DNA from: Mycolicibacterium fallax
Lineage (GTDB): Bacteria > Actinomycetota > Actinomycetes > Mycobacteriales > Mycobacteriaceae
Direction: 5' to 3'
Assembly: GCF_010726955.1 (NCBI RefSeq)
Contig: NZ_AP022603.1
Span: forward strand, 868,001 to 932,000
Length of the DNA: 64,000 nt
The notes under the pieces are model-generated. The model did not search any database, was not told the origin of the DNA, and saw only the letters and a program-made list of their open reading frames with translations. Shown here piece after piece: positions 51,993 to 60,493 of the stretch. Every line of letters starts with the position of its first letter. Within the stretch, counting starts at the first letter, position 1. The translations under genes were made by a program, and so were the position numbers.

Positions 51993-54191
51993 CTAGCCGG
52001 TCACATCGAACCGGTCGGCGTCCATCACCTTGGTCCATGCCGCGACGAAGTCCCGGACGAACTTCTCCTGCGCGTCGTCGCTGCCGTACACCTCGGCCAC
52101 CGCCCGCAGCTGCGAGTTCGAGCCGAACAGCAGGTCCACCCGGCTGGCGGTGTACTTCTGCTCACCGGTCTTGCGGTCGCTGCCCAGGTAGCTGCCGTCG
52201 TCGGCCGAGGACGGTGCCCACTTGATGCCCATGTCGAGCAGGTTGACGAAGAAGTCGGTCGTCAACGCACCCGGCCGGTCGGTGAGCACACCGAGCCTGC
52301 TGCCACCGAAGTTGGCGTCGAGCACCCGCAGGCCACCGACCAACACCGCCATCTCCGGCGCGGACACATTGAGCTGGTTGGCCCGGTCGATCAGGTGGTA
52401 CTCCGCGGGCAGCCCCAGCCCCTTGCCGGCGTAGTTGCGGAAGCCGTCGGCCTTGGGCTCCAGGTAGGCGAAGGACTCCACGTCGGTGCCGTCCTGGGTG
52501 GCATCGCCGCGCCCGGAGGTGAACGGCACCGCGACGTCGAAACCGGCTGCCTTGGCGGCGGTTTCGACACCCACGTTGCCCGCCAGCACGACCAGGTCGG
52601 CAAACGACACCGCGACACCGGCCGAAGCCTGGAGCTCCTCCAGCGCGCGGATCACCTGGGCCAGCTCGTCGGGCTCGTTGGCCTCCCAGCCGAGCTGCGG
52701 CTGCAACCGGATCCGGCCGCCGTTGGCGCCGCCGCGCATGTCGCTGTTGCGGTAGCTGGACGCGGCCTTCCACGCCGTGGAGACCAGCTGGCCAACGGTC
52801 AGGCCGGAGCCCGCGATCGCCGCCTTGAGGGTCGCCACATCGGCGTCCGAGAGCCTCGGGCCGGCCGGAATCAGGTCCTGCCAGACCCAGGTTTCCTTGG
52901 GCGCCAGCGGCCCGAGGTAGCGGCTCACCGGCCCCATGTCGCGGTGGATCAGCTTGAACCAGGCCTTGGCGTACTCCTCGGCCAGCTCCTCGGGATGGTC
53001 GAGCCAGCGCCGGGTGATCTCGCCGTAGATCGGATCCATCCGCATCGACAGGTCGGTGGTCAGCATCGCCGGGTGGGTGCGGCCCTTGAGATCCGGGGTC
53101 GGCACCGAGTTGGCCCAGCCGTTGTCCTTGGGTCGCCACTGCTGGGCGCCGGCCGCGCTGTGGAACAGCTCCCACTCGTTGCTGTAGAGGATCTCCAGGA
53201 AGCTGTTGTCCCACTTGGTCGGGGTGTGCGTCCAGATCACCTCCAGGCCGCTGCCCACCCGGTCGTTCGGGTTGCCGGTGTCGTTGGGGTTGTGCCAGCC
53301 CAGACCCATCTGCTCCATCGGCGCGACGGCCGGCACGGGTCCCAGCGCACCGGCGTCGCCGTTGCCGTGGGTCTTGCCGAAGGTGTGCCCGCCGACGATC
53401 AGCGCGGCGGTCTCCACGTCGTTCATCGCCATCCGGCCGAAGGTCTCGCGGATGTCGATGGCCGCGGCCAGCGGGTCCGGGACGCCCTCGGGGCCTTCGG
53501 GATTGACGTAGATCAGGCCCATCATGGTTGCGGCCAGCGGGTTGTCCAGCTTGGTGCGGTCGCTGCCGGAGTAGCGGTCTTGGGAGCCCAGCCACTCGGC
53601 CTCGGCACCCCAGAACACGTCCTCCTCGGGCTCCCAGAAGTCCGGACGGCCGAAGGAGAAGCCCTTGGTCCGAAAGCCCATGTGCTCCATGGCGCGGTTG
53701 CCGGCGTAGGCGATCAGGTCCGACCAGGAGATCTTGTTGCCGTACTTCTTCTTCAGCGGCCACAGCAGCCGGCGGGCCTGATCCAGCAGCACGTTGTCCG
53801 GCCAGCTGTCCAGCGGCGAGAAGCGCTGCATGCCGCGGCCCGCGCCGCCGCGGCCGTCCTGCACCCGGTAGGTGCCCGCGGCGTGCCAGGTCATCCGGAC
53901 GAACAGCGGGCCGTAGTGGCCGAAGTCGGCGGGCCACCAGTCCTGGGAGTCGGTCAGCAGCGCATCGAAGTCGCTTTGGAAGGCGTCGAAATCCAGGTCG
54001 AGGACGGCCTTGCGGTAGTCGTAGCCCGCGTCCTCCGGGTCGATGACGTCGGGGTTCTTCTGCAGCAGCTTCAGGTTGACCACGTCGGGCCACCAGTCGC
54101 GGTTGCTGCCGCCCTCGACCGGCGGCTTGATCCGCATCGGACAACCGGGTGCGGACTGCGCTGCTCCAATGGGTGGGGTTTCCTCAGGCAC
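51993..54191 (-). CDS. katG: Catalase-peroxidase KatG
   Basis: 732-residue haem enzyme that removes hydrogen peroxide and activates isoniazid in mycobacteria. The distal haem motif is [12 protein letters not shown] (Arg, Trp and His, about 98-109). The Met-Tyr-Trp adduct Tyr lies in [11 protein letters not shown] (about 222-232), and the proximal His in [14 protein letters not shown] (about 260-273). The C-terminal inactive repeat domain is complete. GTG at 54191 preceded by AAAGGA 7 bp upstream. It is 51 bp downstream of furA on the same strand. Confidence 0.97.
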   Translation of the reverse strand: MPEETPPIGAAQSAPGCPMRIKPPVEGGSNRDWWPDVVNLKLLQKNPDVIDPEDAGYDYRKAVLDLDFDAFQSDFDALLTDSQDWWPADFGHYGPLFVRMTWHAAGTYRVQDGRGGAGRGMQRFSPLDSWPDNVLLDQARRLLWPLKKKYGNKISWSDLIAYAGNRAMEHMGFRTKGFSFGRPDFWEPEEDVFWGAEAEWLGSQDRYSGSDRTKLDNPLAATMMGLIYVNPEGPEGVPDPLAAAIDIRETFGRMAMNDVETAALIVGGHTFGKTHGNGDAGALGPVPAVAPMEQMGLGWHNPNDTGNPNDRVGSGLEVIWTHTPTKWDNSFLEILYSNEWELFHSAAGAQQWRPKDNGWANSVPTPDLKGRTHPAMLTTDLSMRMDPIYGEITRRWLDHPEELAEEYAKAWFKLIHRDMGPVSRYLGPLAPKETWVWQDLIPAGPRLSDADVATLKAAIAGSGLTVGQLVSTAWKAASSYRNSDMRGGANGGRIRLQPQLGWEANEPDELAQVIRALEELQASAGVAVSFADLVVLAGNVGVETAAKAAGFDVAVPFTSGRGDATQDGTDVESFAYLEPKADGFRNYAGKGLGLPAEYHLIDRANQLNVSAPEMAVLVGGLRVLDANFGGSRLGVLTDRPGALTTDFFVNLLDMGIKWAPSSADDGSYLGSDRKTGEQKYTASRVDLLFGSNSQLRAVAEVYGSDDAQEKFVRDFVAAWTKVMDADRFDVTG

Positions 54192-54200
54192 GGCGATTCC

Positions 54201-54236
54201 TTTCGGTGGTGGATGGGTTTTCGGTGGTGGATGGGG
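54201..54236. repeat. 18-bp tandem duplication between furA and katG
   Basis: TTTCGGTGGTGGATGGG plus one base occurs twice head to tail in the 51-bp furA-katG gap. On the coding strand it places a pyrimidine-rich tract before the katG ribosome-binding site. Confidence 0.8.
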
Positions 54237-54242
54237 CGGTGA

Positions 54243-54686
54243 TCACGGGTGCGACCCCGATGGCTGGACGCTCTGGCAGGCCGGGCAGTGGCCCCAATAG
54301 ATGACCTCGGCCTCGTCGATGGCGAAGCCCCGGTGGTCGACCGCGGTCAGGCACGGCACCTCGCCGACCGCGCAGTCCACGTCGGCGATCACTCCGCAAC
54401 GGCGGCAGACGATGTGGTGATGGTTGTCCCCGACCCGGGCCTCGTAGCGGGCCAGTGATCCCGACGGTTGGATCCGGCGGACCAGGCCGGCGGTGTTCAG
54501 CGCGCTGAGCACGTCGTAGACCGCCTGTCGGGACACCTCGGGGAGCCGCTCGCGGACCGCAGCGAGGATCGTCTCGGTGTCGGCATGGGCGTGGTCGTGA
54601 ACGGCCTCCAGGACGGCCAGCCGCGGCCGGGTGACCCGCAGATCGACGGCACGCAGCTGATCGGAGTAGTCCGTCGGCATCTCCAC
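54243..54686 (-). CDS. furA: Ferric-uptake-family regulator FurA
   Basis: 147-residue Fur-family repressor of furA-katG that responds to oxidation. The DNA-binding region is LPEVSRQAVYDVLSALNTAGLVRRIQ (about 48-73). Metal sites lie in GDNHHHIVCRRCGVIADVDC (about 86-105), and a second Cys pair in GHCPACQS (about 131-138). The GTG at 54686 is chosen because a promoter puts the transcription start at that codon; the ATG at 54680 is in frame. This leaderless organisation is known for mycobacterial furA. Confidence 0.95.
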   Translation of the reverse strand: MEMPTDYSDQLRAVDLRVTRPRLAVLEAVHDHAHADTETILAAVRERLPEVSRQAVYDVLSALNTAGLVRRIQPSGSLARYEARVGDNHHHIVCRRCGVIADVDCAVGEVPCLTAVDHRGFAIDEAEVIYWGHCPACQSVQPSGSHP

Positions 54687-54693
54687 ACTTCAA

Positions 54694-54722
54694 TACGTAC
54701 GCCCTTTTTTGGATCTGGTCAA
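54694..54722 (-). promoter_or_regulatory. furA-katG promoter
   Basis: On the minus strand, a -35 TTGACC (54722-54717), a 17-bp spacer with an A-run and a -10 TACGTA (54699-54694) end 7 bp before the furA GTG. The AT-rich region just upstream (AATATC) corresponds to the usual FurA operator position. Confidence 0.75.
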
Positions 54723-54858
54723 GATATTGTTTGGACTGGATCTAGAAGAGGCTGGTGCGCCGGGGAAGGGAGTGGCTACCCTGCACCGGGCCGCAGAGCC
54801 AAACCGTAGAGCCAAACCGGCCGTCGCGTCGGCGTTTCGGGGACTACGGTGTCCTCCG

Positions 54859-55821
54859 GTGAGAGCCCTGATCGATTTCGACGCCGCCGCGGCATTTTCG
54901 GTACCGGCAACGCACCCCGGCCGGCCGGCCGTCGAGGGACTGGTCCTGGAGGGTCCGCAGGGCTGGGGAGAGTTCAGCCCCCGCTCGGCGGCGCAGGCCG
55001 GCCCGGCACTGGTGGCCGCCACCGAGGGCGGCACGGTCGGCTGGCCCGACCCGGTCCGCGGCCGGGTCCCGGTCGCCCTCACCGTCGACACCGCCGACCC
55101 GGACCGGGCCGCGGCAATGGTCGCCGCGACCGGCTGCGGCACCGTCCGGGTTCCGGTGGGCGCCGGGCCGGCCACGCTGACCGACGACCTCGCGCGCTGC
55201 CGCGCGGCCCGCGCCGCGGTGGGCCCGCACGGGCGGGTCCGGCTGGTACTGGCCGCGGGCTGGGATCCCGAGGGCGCCGCGCCGGCGCTGCGGGCACTGC
55301 AGCGCGCCTGCGGCGGAATCGAATTCGCCGAGATCCCGGCCGGCACCACCGGGCAACTGGCCGCGCTGCGCCGCGGGTGCGACGTCCCGGTGGCAATCGA
55401 GGCGGCGGGGCTCGAGCCGGCCGGCAGCGACGCCGATGCGGTGCTGCGGCACGCCGATGTCGTCGTGCTCGGTGTCGCGGCACTGGGCGGGGTGCGACGC
55501 GCGCTGCGCATCGCGCAGTCGATTCCGCTGCCCGCGGTCGTCGGCTCGCCGGGGGAGACCAGCCTGGGGCTGGCCGCCGGGCTTGCGCTGGCCGGCGCGC
55601 TGCCGTCGCTGGAATACGCCTGCGCGCTGGGCGATCTGGGCGCCCTGGCCGGCGATCTCGTCGACCCGGCCCGATCGCTGCGTCCGGTCGACGGGCAGCT
55701 GCCGGTCGCCCCGATGCCGCCGGCGCCCGACGGCGCCGCGCTGGCCCGCTTCGCCTTGCGCGACCCGGGCCGGGTGCGGCACTGGCGCGCCCTGCTGGCC
55801 GGGGCCCGCGACCGCGACTAG
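54859..55821 (+). CDS. MenC-like enolase-superfamily protein with lost catalytic residues
   Basis: 320-residue protein that follows the o-succinylbenzoate synthase (MenC) layout: GPQGWGEFSPRSA (about 33-45), TVRVPVGAG (about 94-102), VRLVLAAGWDPE (about 127-138), IEFAEIPAG (about 155-163), VPVAIEAAGLEP (about 176-187), ADVVVLGVAALGG (about 199-211). In active MenC these segments read KVKV, RVDANGGW, YLEQP, PIAADES and AVLKVAPLGG. Here the catalytic lysines and the first Asp metal ligand are gone and the third is Glu. It is probably a non-catalytic or re-purposed paralogue. GTG at 54859; its stop overlaps the convergent cutinase stop in CTAG. Confidence 0.7.
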   Translation: MRALIDFDAAAAFSVPATHPGRPAVEGLVLEGPQGWGEFSPRSAAQAGPALVAATEGGTVGWPDPVRGRVPVALTVDTADPDRAAAMVAATGCGTVRVPVGAGPATLTDDLARCRAARAAVGPHGRVRLVLAAGWDPEGAAPALRALQRACGGIEFAEIPAGTTGQLAALRRGCDVPVAIEAAGLEPAGSDADAVLRHADVVVLGVAALGGVRRALRIAQSIPLPAVVGSPGETSLGLAAGLALAGALPSLEYACALGDLGALAGDLVDPARSLRPVDGQLPVAPMPPAPDGAALARFALRDPGRVRHWRALLAGARDRD

Positions 55822-56513
55822 AGCCGGGTGATCGCGAAGTCGGCGGCCTGCTCCGGCATTCCGTTGAAGGCGTAGAGCAGGTGGCCGGGCCCGTTGCCGT
55901 TGCCGCCGCAGATGAAATCGCCTGCGGCGCACAGCTCGATGGTCTTGGCGGTGTAGCCGGGGCCGATGGTCAGCGGGGGAGCGCCGATCGTGCTCAGCAG
56001 CCCGGCCGAGGGGGTGCCGAACAGCGCGACCGCGGCAACGTGCTCGGCGATCTCCGGCGGCAGCGGGCCGGTGATGCCGGGGGGCAGCGCCGTGCCCTCC
56101 GGAATCTGGTCGACGGTCAGGTACCCGATCACCGCCGCGCCCTGGGAGAAGCCACCCAGGATCAGCCGGGTGTCCGGGCAGCGGGCGGCCATGTCCCTGA
56201 CCCGGCGGTCGGCGTCGACGATGCCCTGCGAGGCGGTCGGGAAGTCGGTGGTGGCCGGGTAGTTGACCGAGTACAGGTCGATGGAGCGCCCGGCGGCACG
56301 GGCCAGCACGGCGTTGTAGAAGGCCTGCCCGACGGCACCGGGACCGGGCGGCTCATCGGTGCCCCGGGCGAAGATCACCTCGGCATCGGGGCACGGATCG
56401 GCGACCGCGGCCGGCATCGCCACCGCCAGCAGCCCGGCGAGCACCGCCGTCGTCATCATCGCGCGGACCAGAACCCGTCCTGCCCGGCGCCCCGCCGTCG
56501 TCGTTCGTCGCAT
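55818..56513 (-). CDS. Secreted cutinase-family serine esterase
   Basis: 231-residue protein with a signal peptide (about 1-38, ending AAVADP). The cutinase domain has DPCPDAEVIFARGTDEPPG (about 39-57), the nucleophile GGFSQGAAVIGY (about 119-130), the catalytic Asp in CAAGDFIC (about 194-201) and His in GPGHLLY (about 207-213). Four cysteines can form the usual two disulphides. Mycobacterial Culp proteins cleave lipid esters outside the cell. ATG at 56513. Confidence 0.92.
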   Translation of the reverse strand: MRRTTTAGRRAGRVLVRAMMTTAVLAGLLAVAMPAAVADPCPDAEVIFARGTDEPPGPGAVGQAFYNAVLARAAGRSIDLYSVNYPATTDFPTASQGIVDADRRVRDMAARCPDTRLILGGFSQGAAVIGYLTVDQIPEGTALPPGITGPLPPEIAEHVAAVALFGTPSAGLLSTIGAPPLTIGPGYTAKTIELCAAGDFICGGNGNGPGHLLYAFNGMPEQAADFAITRL

Positions 56514-56698
56514 CTTTCCCGCCTCGAATCACCCCGGCCCTCGGCTCGCTCCCATGCTAGGGCGTGTCGAACAACGGGGTGAGTGTTCGGCAACCGCCGG
56601 CGCCTCGGCCCCGCCGGCGCCTGCAATGCTGGGCGGTTGCACAACAGTTCGCAACCCCGGGTGCGACAGGCCAGGCTGTCCTTGGCAGACTGTTGAAC

Positions 56699-57190
56699 AT
56701 GGCTCAGATCACATTCAAAGGAAATCCGATCAACACCGTCGGCGAGCTTCCCGCGGTCGGCAGCCCGGCCCCCGAGTTCACCCTGACCGGCACCGACCTG
56801 TCCGAGGTCACCAAGGCGACCTACGCCGGACAGCCCGTCGTGCTGAACATCTTCCCGTCGCTGGACACCGGGGTGTGCGCCGCCAGCGTGCGCACCTTCA
56901 ACGAGCGCGTCGGCTCCGGCGGCACCAAGGTGCTCAACGTGTCGGCCGACCTGCCGTTCGCCCAGGGCCGGTTCTGCGGCGCCGAGGGCATCGAGAACGT
57001 CGACAGCGCCTCGACCTTCCGCAGCAGCTTCGGCGCCGACTACGGCCTGACCATGACCGACGGCCCGCTGGCGGGTTTGCTGGGCCGCGCGGTGGTGGTC
57101 ATCGGCGCCGACGGCAATGTGGTGTACACCGAGCAGGTTCCCGAGATCGTCCAGGAGCCGAACTACGACGCCGCACTCGGCGCGCTGTAG
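56699..57190 (+). CDS. tpx: Thiol peroxidase Tpx
   Basis: 163-residue atypical 2-Cys peroxiredoxin (Rv1932 homologue) reducing peroxides with thioredoxin. The peroxidatic Cys is in PSLDTGVCAASVRTFN (about 53-68, Cys60) and the resolving Cys in AQGRFCGAEGIENV (about 89-102, Cys94). The family N terminus AQITFKGNPINTVG is intact. ATG at 56699, with no clear Shine-Dalgarno sequence. Confidence 0.95.
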   Translation: MAQITFKGNPINTVGELPAVGSPAPEFTLTGTDLSEVTKATYAGQPVVLNIFPSLDTGVCAASVRTFNERVGSGGTKVLNVSADLPFAQGRFCGAEGIENVDSASTFRSSFGADYGLTMTDGPLAGLLGRAVVVIGADGNVVYTEQVPEIVQEPNYDAALGAL

Positions 57191-57219
57191 TACCCGGACG
57201 CTCTTCCGGCGACCCAACG

Positions 57220-57248
57220 AGGCGCCGGCGCTGACCGCGCCGGCGCCT
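57220..57248. terminator. Terminator hairpin after tpx
   Basis: AGGCGCCGGCGC-TGACC-GCGCCGGCGCCT is a perfect 12-bp stem, 30 bp past the tpx stop. Confidence 0.8.
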
Positions 57249-57332
57249 CGTCGCGTCGCGACACCGTCACCGTTGTGTCACGGTCGGAAAACTCCCCGGG
57301 CGATGCACCTGCTCGGATTGGCCGGTCTCCCG

Positions 57333-57349
57333 CACTTGTTGTACAAGTG
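57333..57349. promoter_or_regulatory. Inverted repeat upstream of ripD
   Basis: CACTTGT-TGT-ACAAGTG is a perfect 7-bp inverted repeat 67 bp upstream of the ripD ATG. A direct repeat GTCAC-N6-GTCAC lies at 57266-57281, which resembles MtrA sites; both are candidate control elements. Confidence 0.45.
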
Positions 57350-57415
57350 AATTAAGTGGCTATTGAGGCTGCTGTGTACTAATAAGTGCGCGGTGCGGAG
57401 AGAAGGTTGATTCAG

Positions 57416-58051
57416 ATGAAGCGCGCATACGCCGTCATGCTTGCCGCCGTCATGCTGTTTGCGGTGCCGGGCATCGCAAGCGCGGACATTTACCGAACCC
57501 CGACCAACCAGCAGGCCGTTGCTGTGGTGGTCCAGCGCGCGCTGTCCCAGCGCGGCGTGCCGTTCGTCTACGGCGGCGGCGACGTCAACGGCCCGACCCT
57601 GGGCGTCCCGCGCACCCCGGTCGCCACCCCGGCCCCCGGTCAGCTCGGCGCCCCTCAGCTGGGCCCCGGCCAGGCGCCCGCCGGTGCGCTGAACCCGGCA
57701 CCGCCGGCCACCCCGGCGTTCGGCTTCCCCGGCCTGAGCGCGCCGACCGCCCCGATCCCGCTGGCACCGACGGTGCCCGGTTTTGATGCCTCCGGCCTGA
57801 TGGTCTACTCGTTCGCCGGTGCCGGGCTGAAGCTGCCGCGGTCCTCCGGTGAGCAGTACCGGGTGGGCCAGAAGGTGCTGCCGCAGCAGGCGCTGCCCGG
57901 CGACCTGCTGTTCTACGGGCCCGAGGGCACCCAGAGCGTGGCGATGTTCCTGGGCAACAACCAGATGATCGAGGTCAGCGAGTCCGGGGTGTCCGTCGCG
58001 GCGGTCCGCACCAAGGACATGACCCCGTACCTGGTGCGCTACATCCCCTGA
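57416..58051 (+). CDS. ripD: RipD-type inactive NlpC/P60 peptidoglycan-binding protein
   Basis: 211-residue secreted protein with a signal peptide (about 1-23, ending ASADI). An NlpC/P60 N-terminal part (QRALSQRGVPFVYGGGD, about 38-54) is followed by a Pro/Ala-rich insert (60-120) and the core FDASGLMVYSFAGAGLKLPRSSG. The catalytic Cys of FDCSG is Ala and the His position is Ser (GTQSVAMFLG). This matches M. tuberculosis RipD (Rv1566c), which binds but does not cut peptidoglycan. ATG at 57416. Confidence 0.88.
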   Translation: MKRAYAVMLAAVMLFAVPGIASADIYRTPTNQQAVAVVVQRALSQRGVPFVYGGGDVNGPTLGVPRTPVATPAPGQLGAPQLGPGQAPAGALNPAPPATPAFGFPGLSAPTAPIPLAPTVPGFDASGLMVYSFAGAGLKLPRSSGEQYRVGQKVLPQQALPGDLLFYGPEGTQSVAMFLGNNQMIEVSESGVSVAAVRTKDMTPYLVRYIP

Positions 58052-58126
58052 GACCGCCAGATCCCCTGATGTCAGATCGGGCCGCGAACCACCCGGCCGC
58101 GGACGGCTTTTCGTAGACTCGGCCCC

Positions 58127-58906
58127 GTGAGCATTCTCTTCGGGTTTTCGCCGTGGATCATCTACTGGCTGCTCGTCGGCAACGTCCCGTTCGGCACCTC
58201 GGTGCTGTGCGCGCTCGGCGTGGCGGCGCTGGCCTGGCTGGCCGAGCGCCGCCGCGGCGCCGCCGGGTGCACCCTGCAGATCGGCGCGGTGGCCACCTTC
58301 GGTGTGCTGGCCGTGCTGACCACGGTGGCCTCGACGGCGTTCCTGGAACGCTGGATGCAGCCGCTGAGCACCGCGGGCATCGTGCTGGTCACCGTGGTCG
58401 GCGCGCTGATCGGCAGGCCGTTCATCCGGGAGTTCGCCGAGCCCGGCCAGCCCCCGGAGGTCGTCGGCAGCGAGCTGTTCGCCCGCATCACCGAGCGGCT
58501 GACCTGGATCTGGATCGCGTTGTTCGCCGCGATGACGGTGTCCTCGGCCATTCCGCCGATCGTGCAGGGCGACGCCACCATCCTGGACACCCGCACGCCG
58601 CTGTCGTTCGTCTTCTATTGGGTGATCCCGGCGCTGCTGATGGCCACCGGCGCGATCGTCTCCAAGGTGCTGCCGGAGCGGATGATGGCCGGCTTCGACG
58701 ACGAGGAACGCAACACCACCTTCGTCGCCTACAGCGAGGCCGCCATCGACGAGCTCTACTTCCTGGCCCGCGAACGCGCCGGGCGGGAGGTCCGCGACGG
58801 GCAGGAGGCCTACGACATCAAGCTCGGGGCGATGGGCGTCCCGCTGACCGGTGACGAATCCCGCAAGTCCTGGCCGATGAGCTACCGGGTGCGCACCAGG
58901 GCGTGA
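58127..58906 (+). CDS. Multi-pass membrane protein of unknown function
   Basis: 259-residue protein with about six hydrophobic helices (IIYWLLVGNVPFGTSVLCAL, TFGVLAVLTTVAST, IVLVTVVGALIG, WIWIALFAAMTVSSAIPP, VFYWVIPALLMATGAIV). A soluble C-terminal tail of about 65 residues follows. The helix arrangement resembles intracellular-septation/DUF-type membrane proteins, but I do not recognise a family. GTG at 58127; its stop is 3 bp from the convergent acyl-CoA synthetase stop. Confidence 0.75.
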   Translation: MSILFGFSPWIIYWLLVGNVPFGTSVLCALGVAALAWLAERRRGAAGCTLQIGAVATFGVLAVLTTVASTAFLERWMQPLSTAGIVLVTVVGALIGRPFIREFAEPGQPPEVVGSELFARITERLTWIWIALFAAMTVSSAIPPIVQGDATILDTRTPLSFVFYWVIPALLMATGAIVSKVLPERMMAGFDDEERNTTFVAYSEAAIDELYFLARERAGREVRDGQEAYDIKLGAMGVPLTGDESRKSWPMSYRVRTRA

Positions 58907-58908
58907 GC

Positions 58909-60459
58909 TCAGGGCAGCGCGGTGGCCGCCAGCTCCCCGCGGGCCGCCATGTCCCGCAACCCCTTTCGATTCAGCTTTCCGCTGGCCAGCACCGGCAGCC
59001 GGTCCGAGGACAGCACGCTCCAGCGGGTCGGCACCTTGTAGGAGGACAGCTGTTCGCGGGTGCGGGCGGCCACCGCCGCCACATCCAGCTCGGACCCGGC
59101 CGGCACCAGCACCGCACACACCCGCTCGCCGCGTTCGGCGTCCTCGAGCCCGAACACCACGCACTGGGCGACGTCGTCGAATCCCTCGATGACGGCCTCG
59201 ACCTCCAGCGGGGAGACGTTGGCACCGGCGGATTTGATCAGCTCGCTGGTACGCCCGACGTAGAACAGCCGCGGGTCGCCGGCGCGCCGGTACACCCGGT
59301 CGCCGCTGTGGTACCAGCCGTCGTCATCGAAGGTGTCGTGGCGTTCGCGCTTGTTGTAGCCGGCCATCACCCCGATGCCGCGGACCAGCAACTCGCCGAC
59401 CTCCCCGTCGGGCACCGGTGCGCCGCGCTCGTCGACGATCGCCAGCTCGGTGTGCACGAATCCGCCCGCGGTCTCGCTCATGGTGCGGTGCACCGGAAAG
59501 CCGTCCGGCACGTCGACCATCGCGATGTCCAGCGGCCCGTCCCGCAGCAGCGGCGCCGAGGACAGGTCCCGGTCGGCGAACCCGGGGTGCTCGCGCAGCC
59601 GCTGGGTGAACGCCGGCCAGCCGATCACCCCGGTCGCCCGCTCGGATTCGATCAGGTCAAGGGCGGCACCGGGATCCAGCCGTGCCAGGGTCAGCACGGT
59701 GGTCGCGGCGTGCAGCGCCCCGGTGACCGCCAGCATCCCGCCCACCCAGAAGAACGGCATCGCGCACAGCACCCGGGCCTGGTCCCCGGACCCGGTCACC
59801 AGCCGGGCGGCCACCGGCCAGGTGCTGGTCTGGCGCACCAGGGTGCCGTGGGTGTGCAGCACTCCCTTGGGATCGGCGGTCGACCCGGAGGTGTGCACCA
59901 TGACGGCCAGATCGGCGGGGGACACCTCGGCCTCGGCCGCGGCCAGCAGCTCGGCCGGCACCGGGTCCAGCTCGTCGGCCGCCTGGGCCCAGCCCCGGCC
60001 GCTCGGCCCGGTGAGCACGACGGTGCGCAGGTAGGGCGCGGCCACCAGGTGCAGCCGGCCGGCGGACTGGGCGGCCAGCTCCGGCAGCGCGGCCTCCAGC
60101 CGGTCGGCGACGTCGACGTCGAGCACCCGCGGCGGCGCGATGAGCACCCCAATGTCGGCCAGTCGCAGCACCTTTGCCAGTTCGGCGGGCCGGTACAGCG
60201 TGCTCAGCGGCACCGCCACCGCGCCGATCCGGGCGGCGGCCAGCCACCACGTCACCCAGTCGACGCCGTTGGGGAAGAACAGCCCGACCCGGCTGCCCTT
60301 GCCCACCCCGGCCGCCAGCAGTCGGCGGGCCGCCGCGGCGGAGCGCTGCGCGGCCTGCGCGTAGCTCAGTCGCTCGGTCGGGGTGACCAGGTAGTCGGCC
60401 GGGCCGAACCGGTCGGCGGCGTGGGCCAGCAGGGCCGGGATGGTCAGCGGGGTGCTCAC
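58909..60459 (-). CDS. Acyl-CoA synthetase (AMP-dependent ligase)
   Basis: 516-residue adenylate-forming enzyme that activates a carboxylic acid to its CoA thioester. Motifs in order: MVHTSGSTADPKGVLHTHG (P-loop, about 187-205), MSETAGGF (A5, about 329-336), YHSGDRVYR (A7, about 386-394), GRTSELIKSAGANVSP (A8, about 404-419) and LASGKLNRKGL with the catalytic Lys (about 493-503). The substrate is not evident. GTG at 60459, 34 bp after mgtE on the same strand. Confidence 0.9.
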   Translation of the reverse strand: MSTPLTIPALLAHAADRFGPADYLVTPTERLSYAQAAQRSAAAARRLLAAGVGKGSRVGLFFPNGVDWVTWWLAAARIGAVAVPLSTLYRPAELAKVLRLADIGVLIAPPRVLDVDVADRLEAALPELAAQSAGRLHLVAAPYLRTVVLTGPSGRGWAQAADELDPVPAELLAAAEAEVSPADLAVMVHTSGSTADPKGVLHTHGTLVRQTSTWPVAARLVTGSGDQARVLCAMPFFWVGGMLAVTGALHAATTVLTLARLDPGAALDLIESERATGVIGWPAFTQRLREHPGFADRDLSSAPLLRDGPLDIAMVDVPDGFPVHRTMSETAGGFVHTELAIVDERGAPVPDGEVGELLVRGIGVMAGYNKRERHDTFDDDGWYHSGDRVYRRAGDPRLFYVGRTSELIKSAGANVSPLEVEAVIEGFDDVAQCVVFGLEDAERGERVCAVLVPAGSELDVAAVAARTREQLSSYKVPTRWSVLSSDRLPVLASGKLNRKGLRDMAARGELAATALP

Positions 60460-60493
60460 CCCTCGATCCTGCCCAACGCCGCCGCGCCGATCC

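Noticed and set aside
54201..54236. 18-bp duplication as a regulator operator
   Set aside because: It is a simple direct repeat between furA and katG with no dyad symmetry; kept only as a repeat.
56568..56589. SOS/LexA box upstream of tpx (CGAAC...GTTCG)
   Set aside because: The half-sites are separated by 12 bp instead of the 4 bp needed by mycobacterial LexA.
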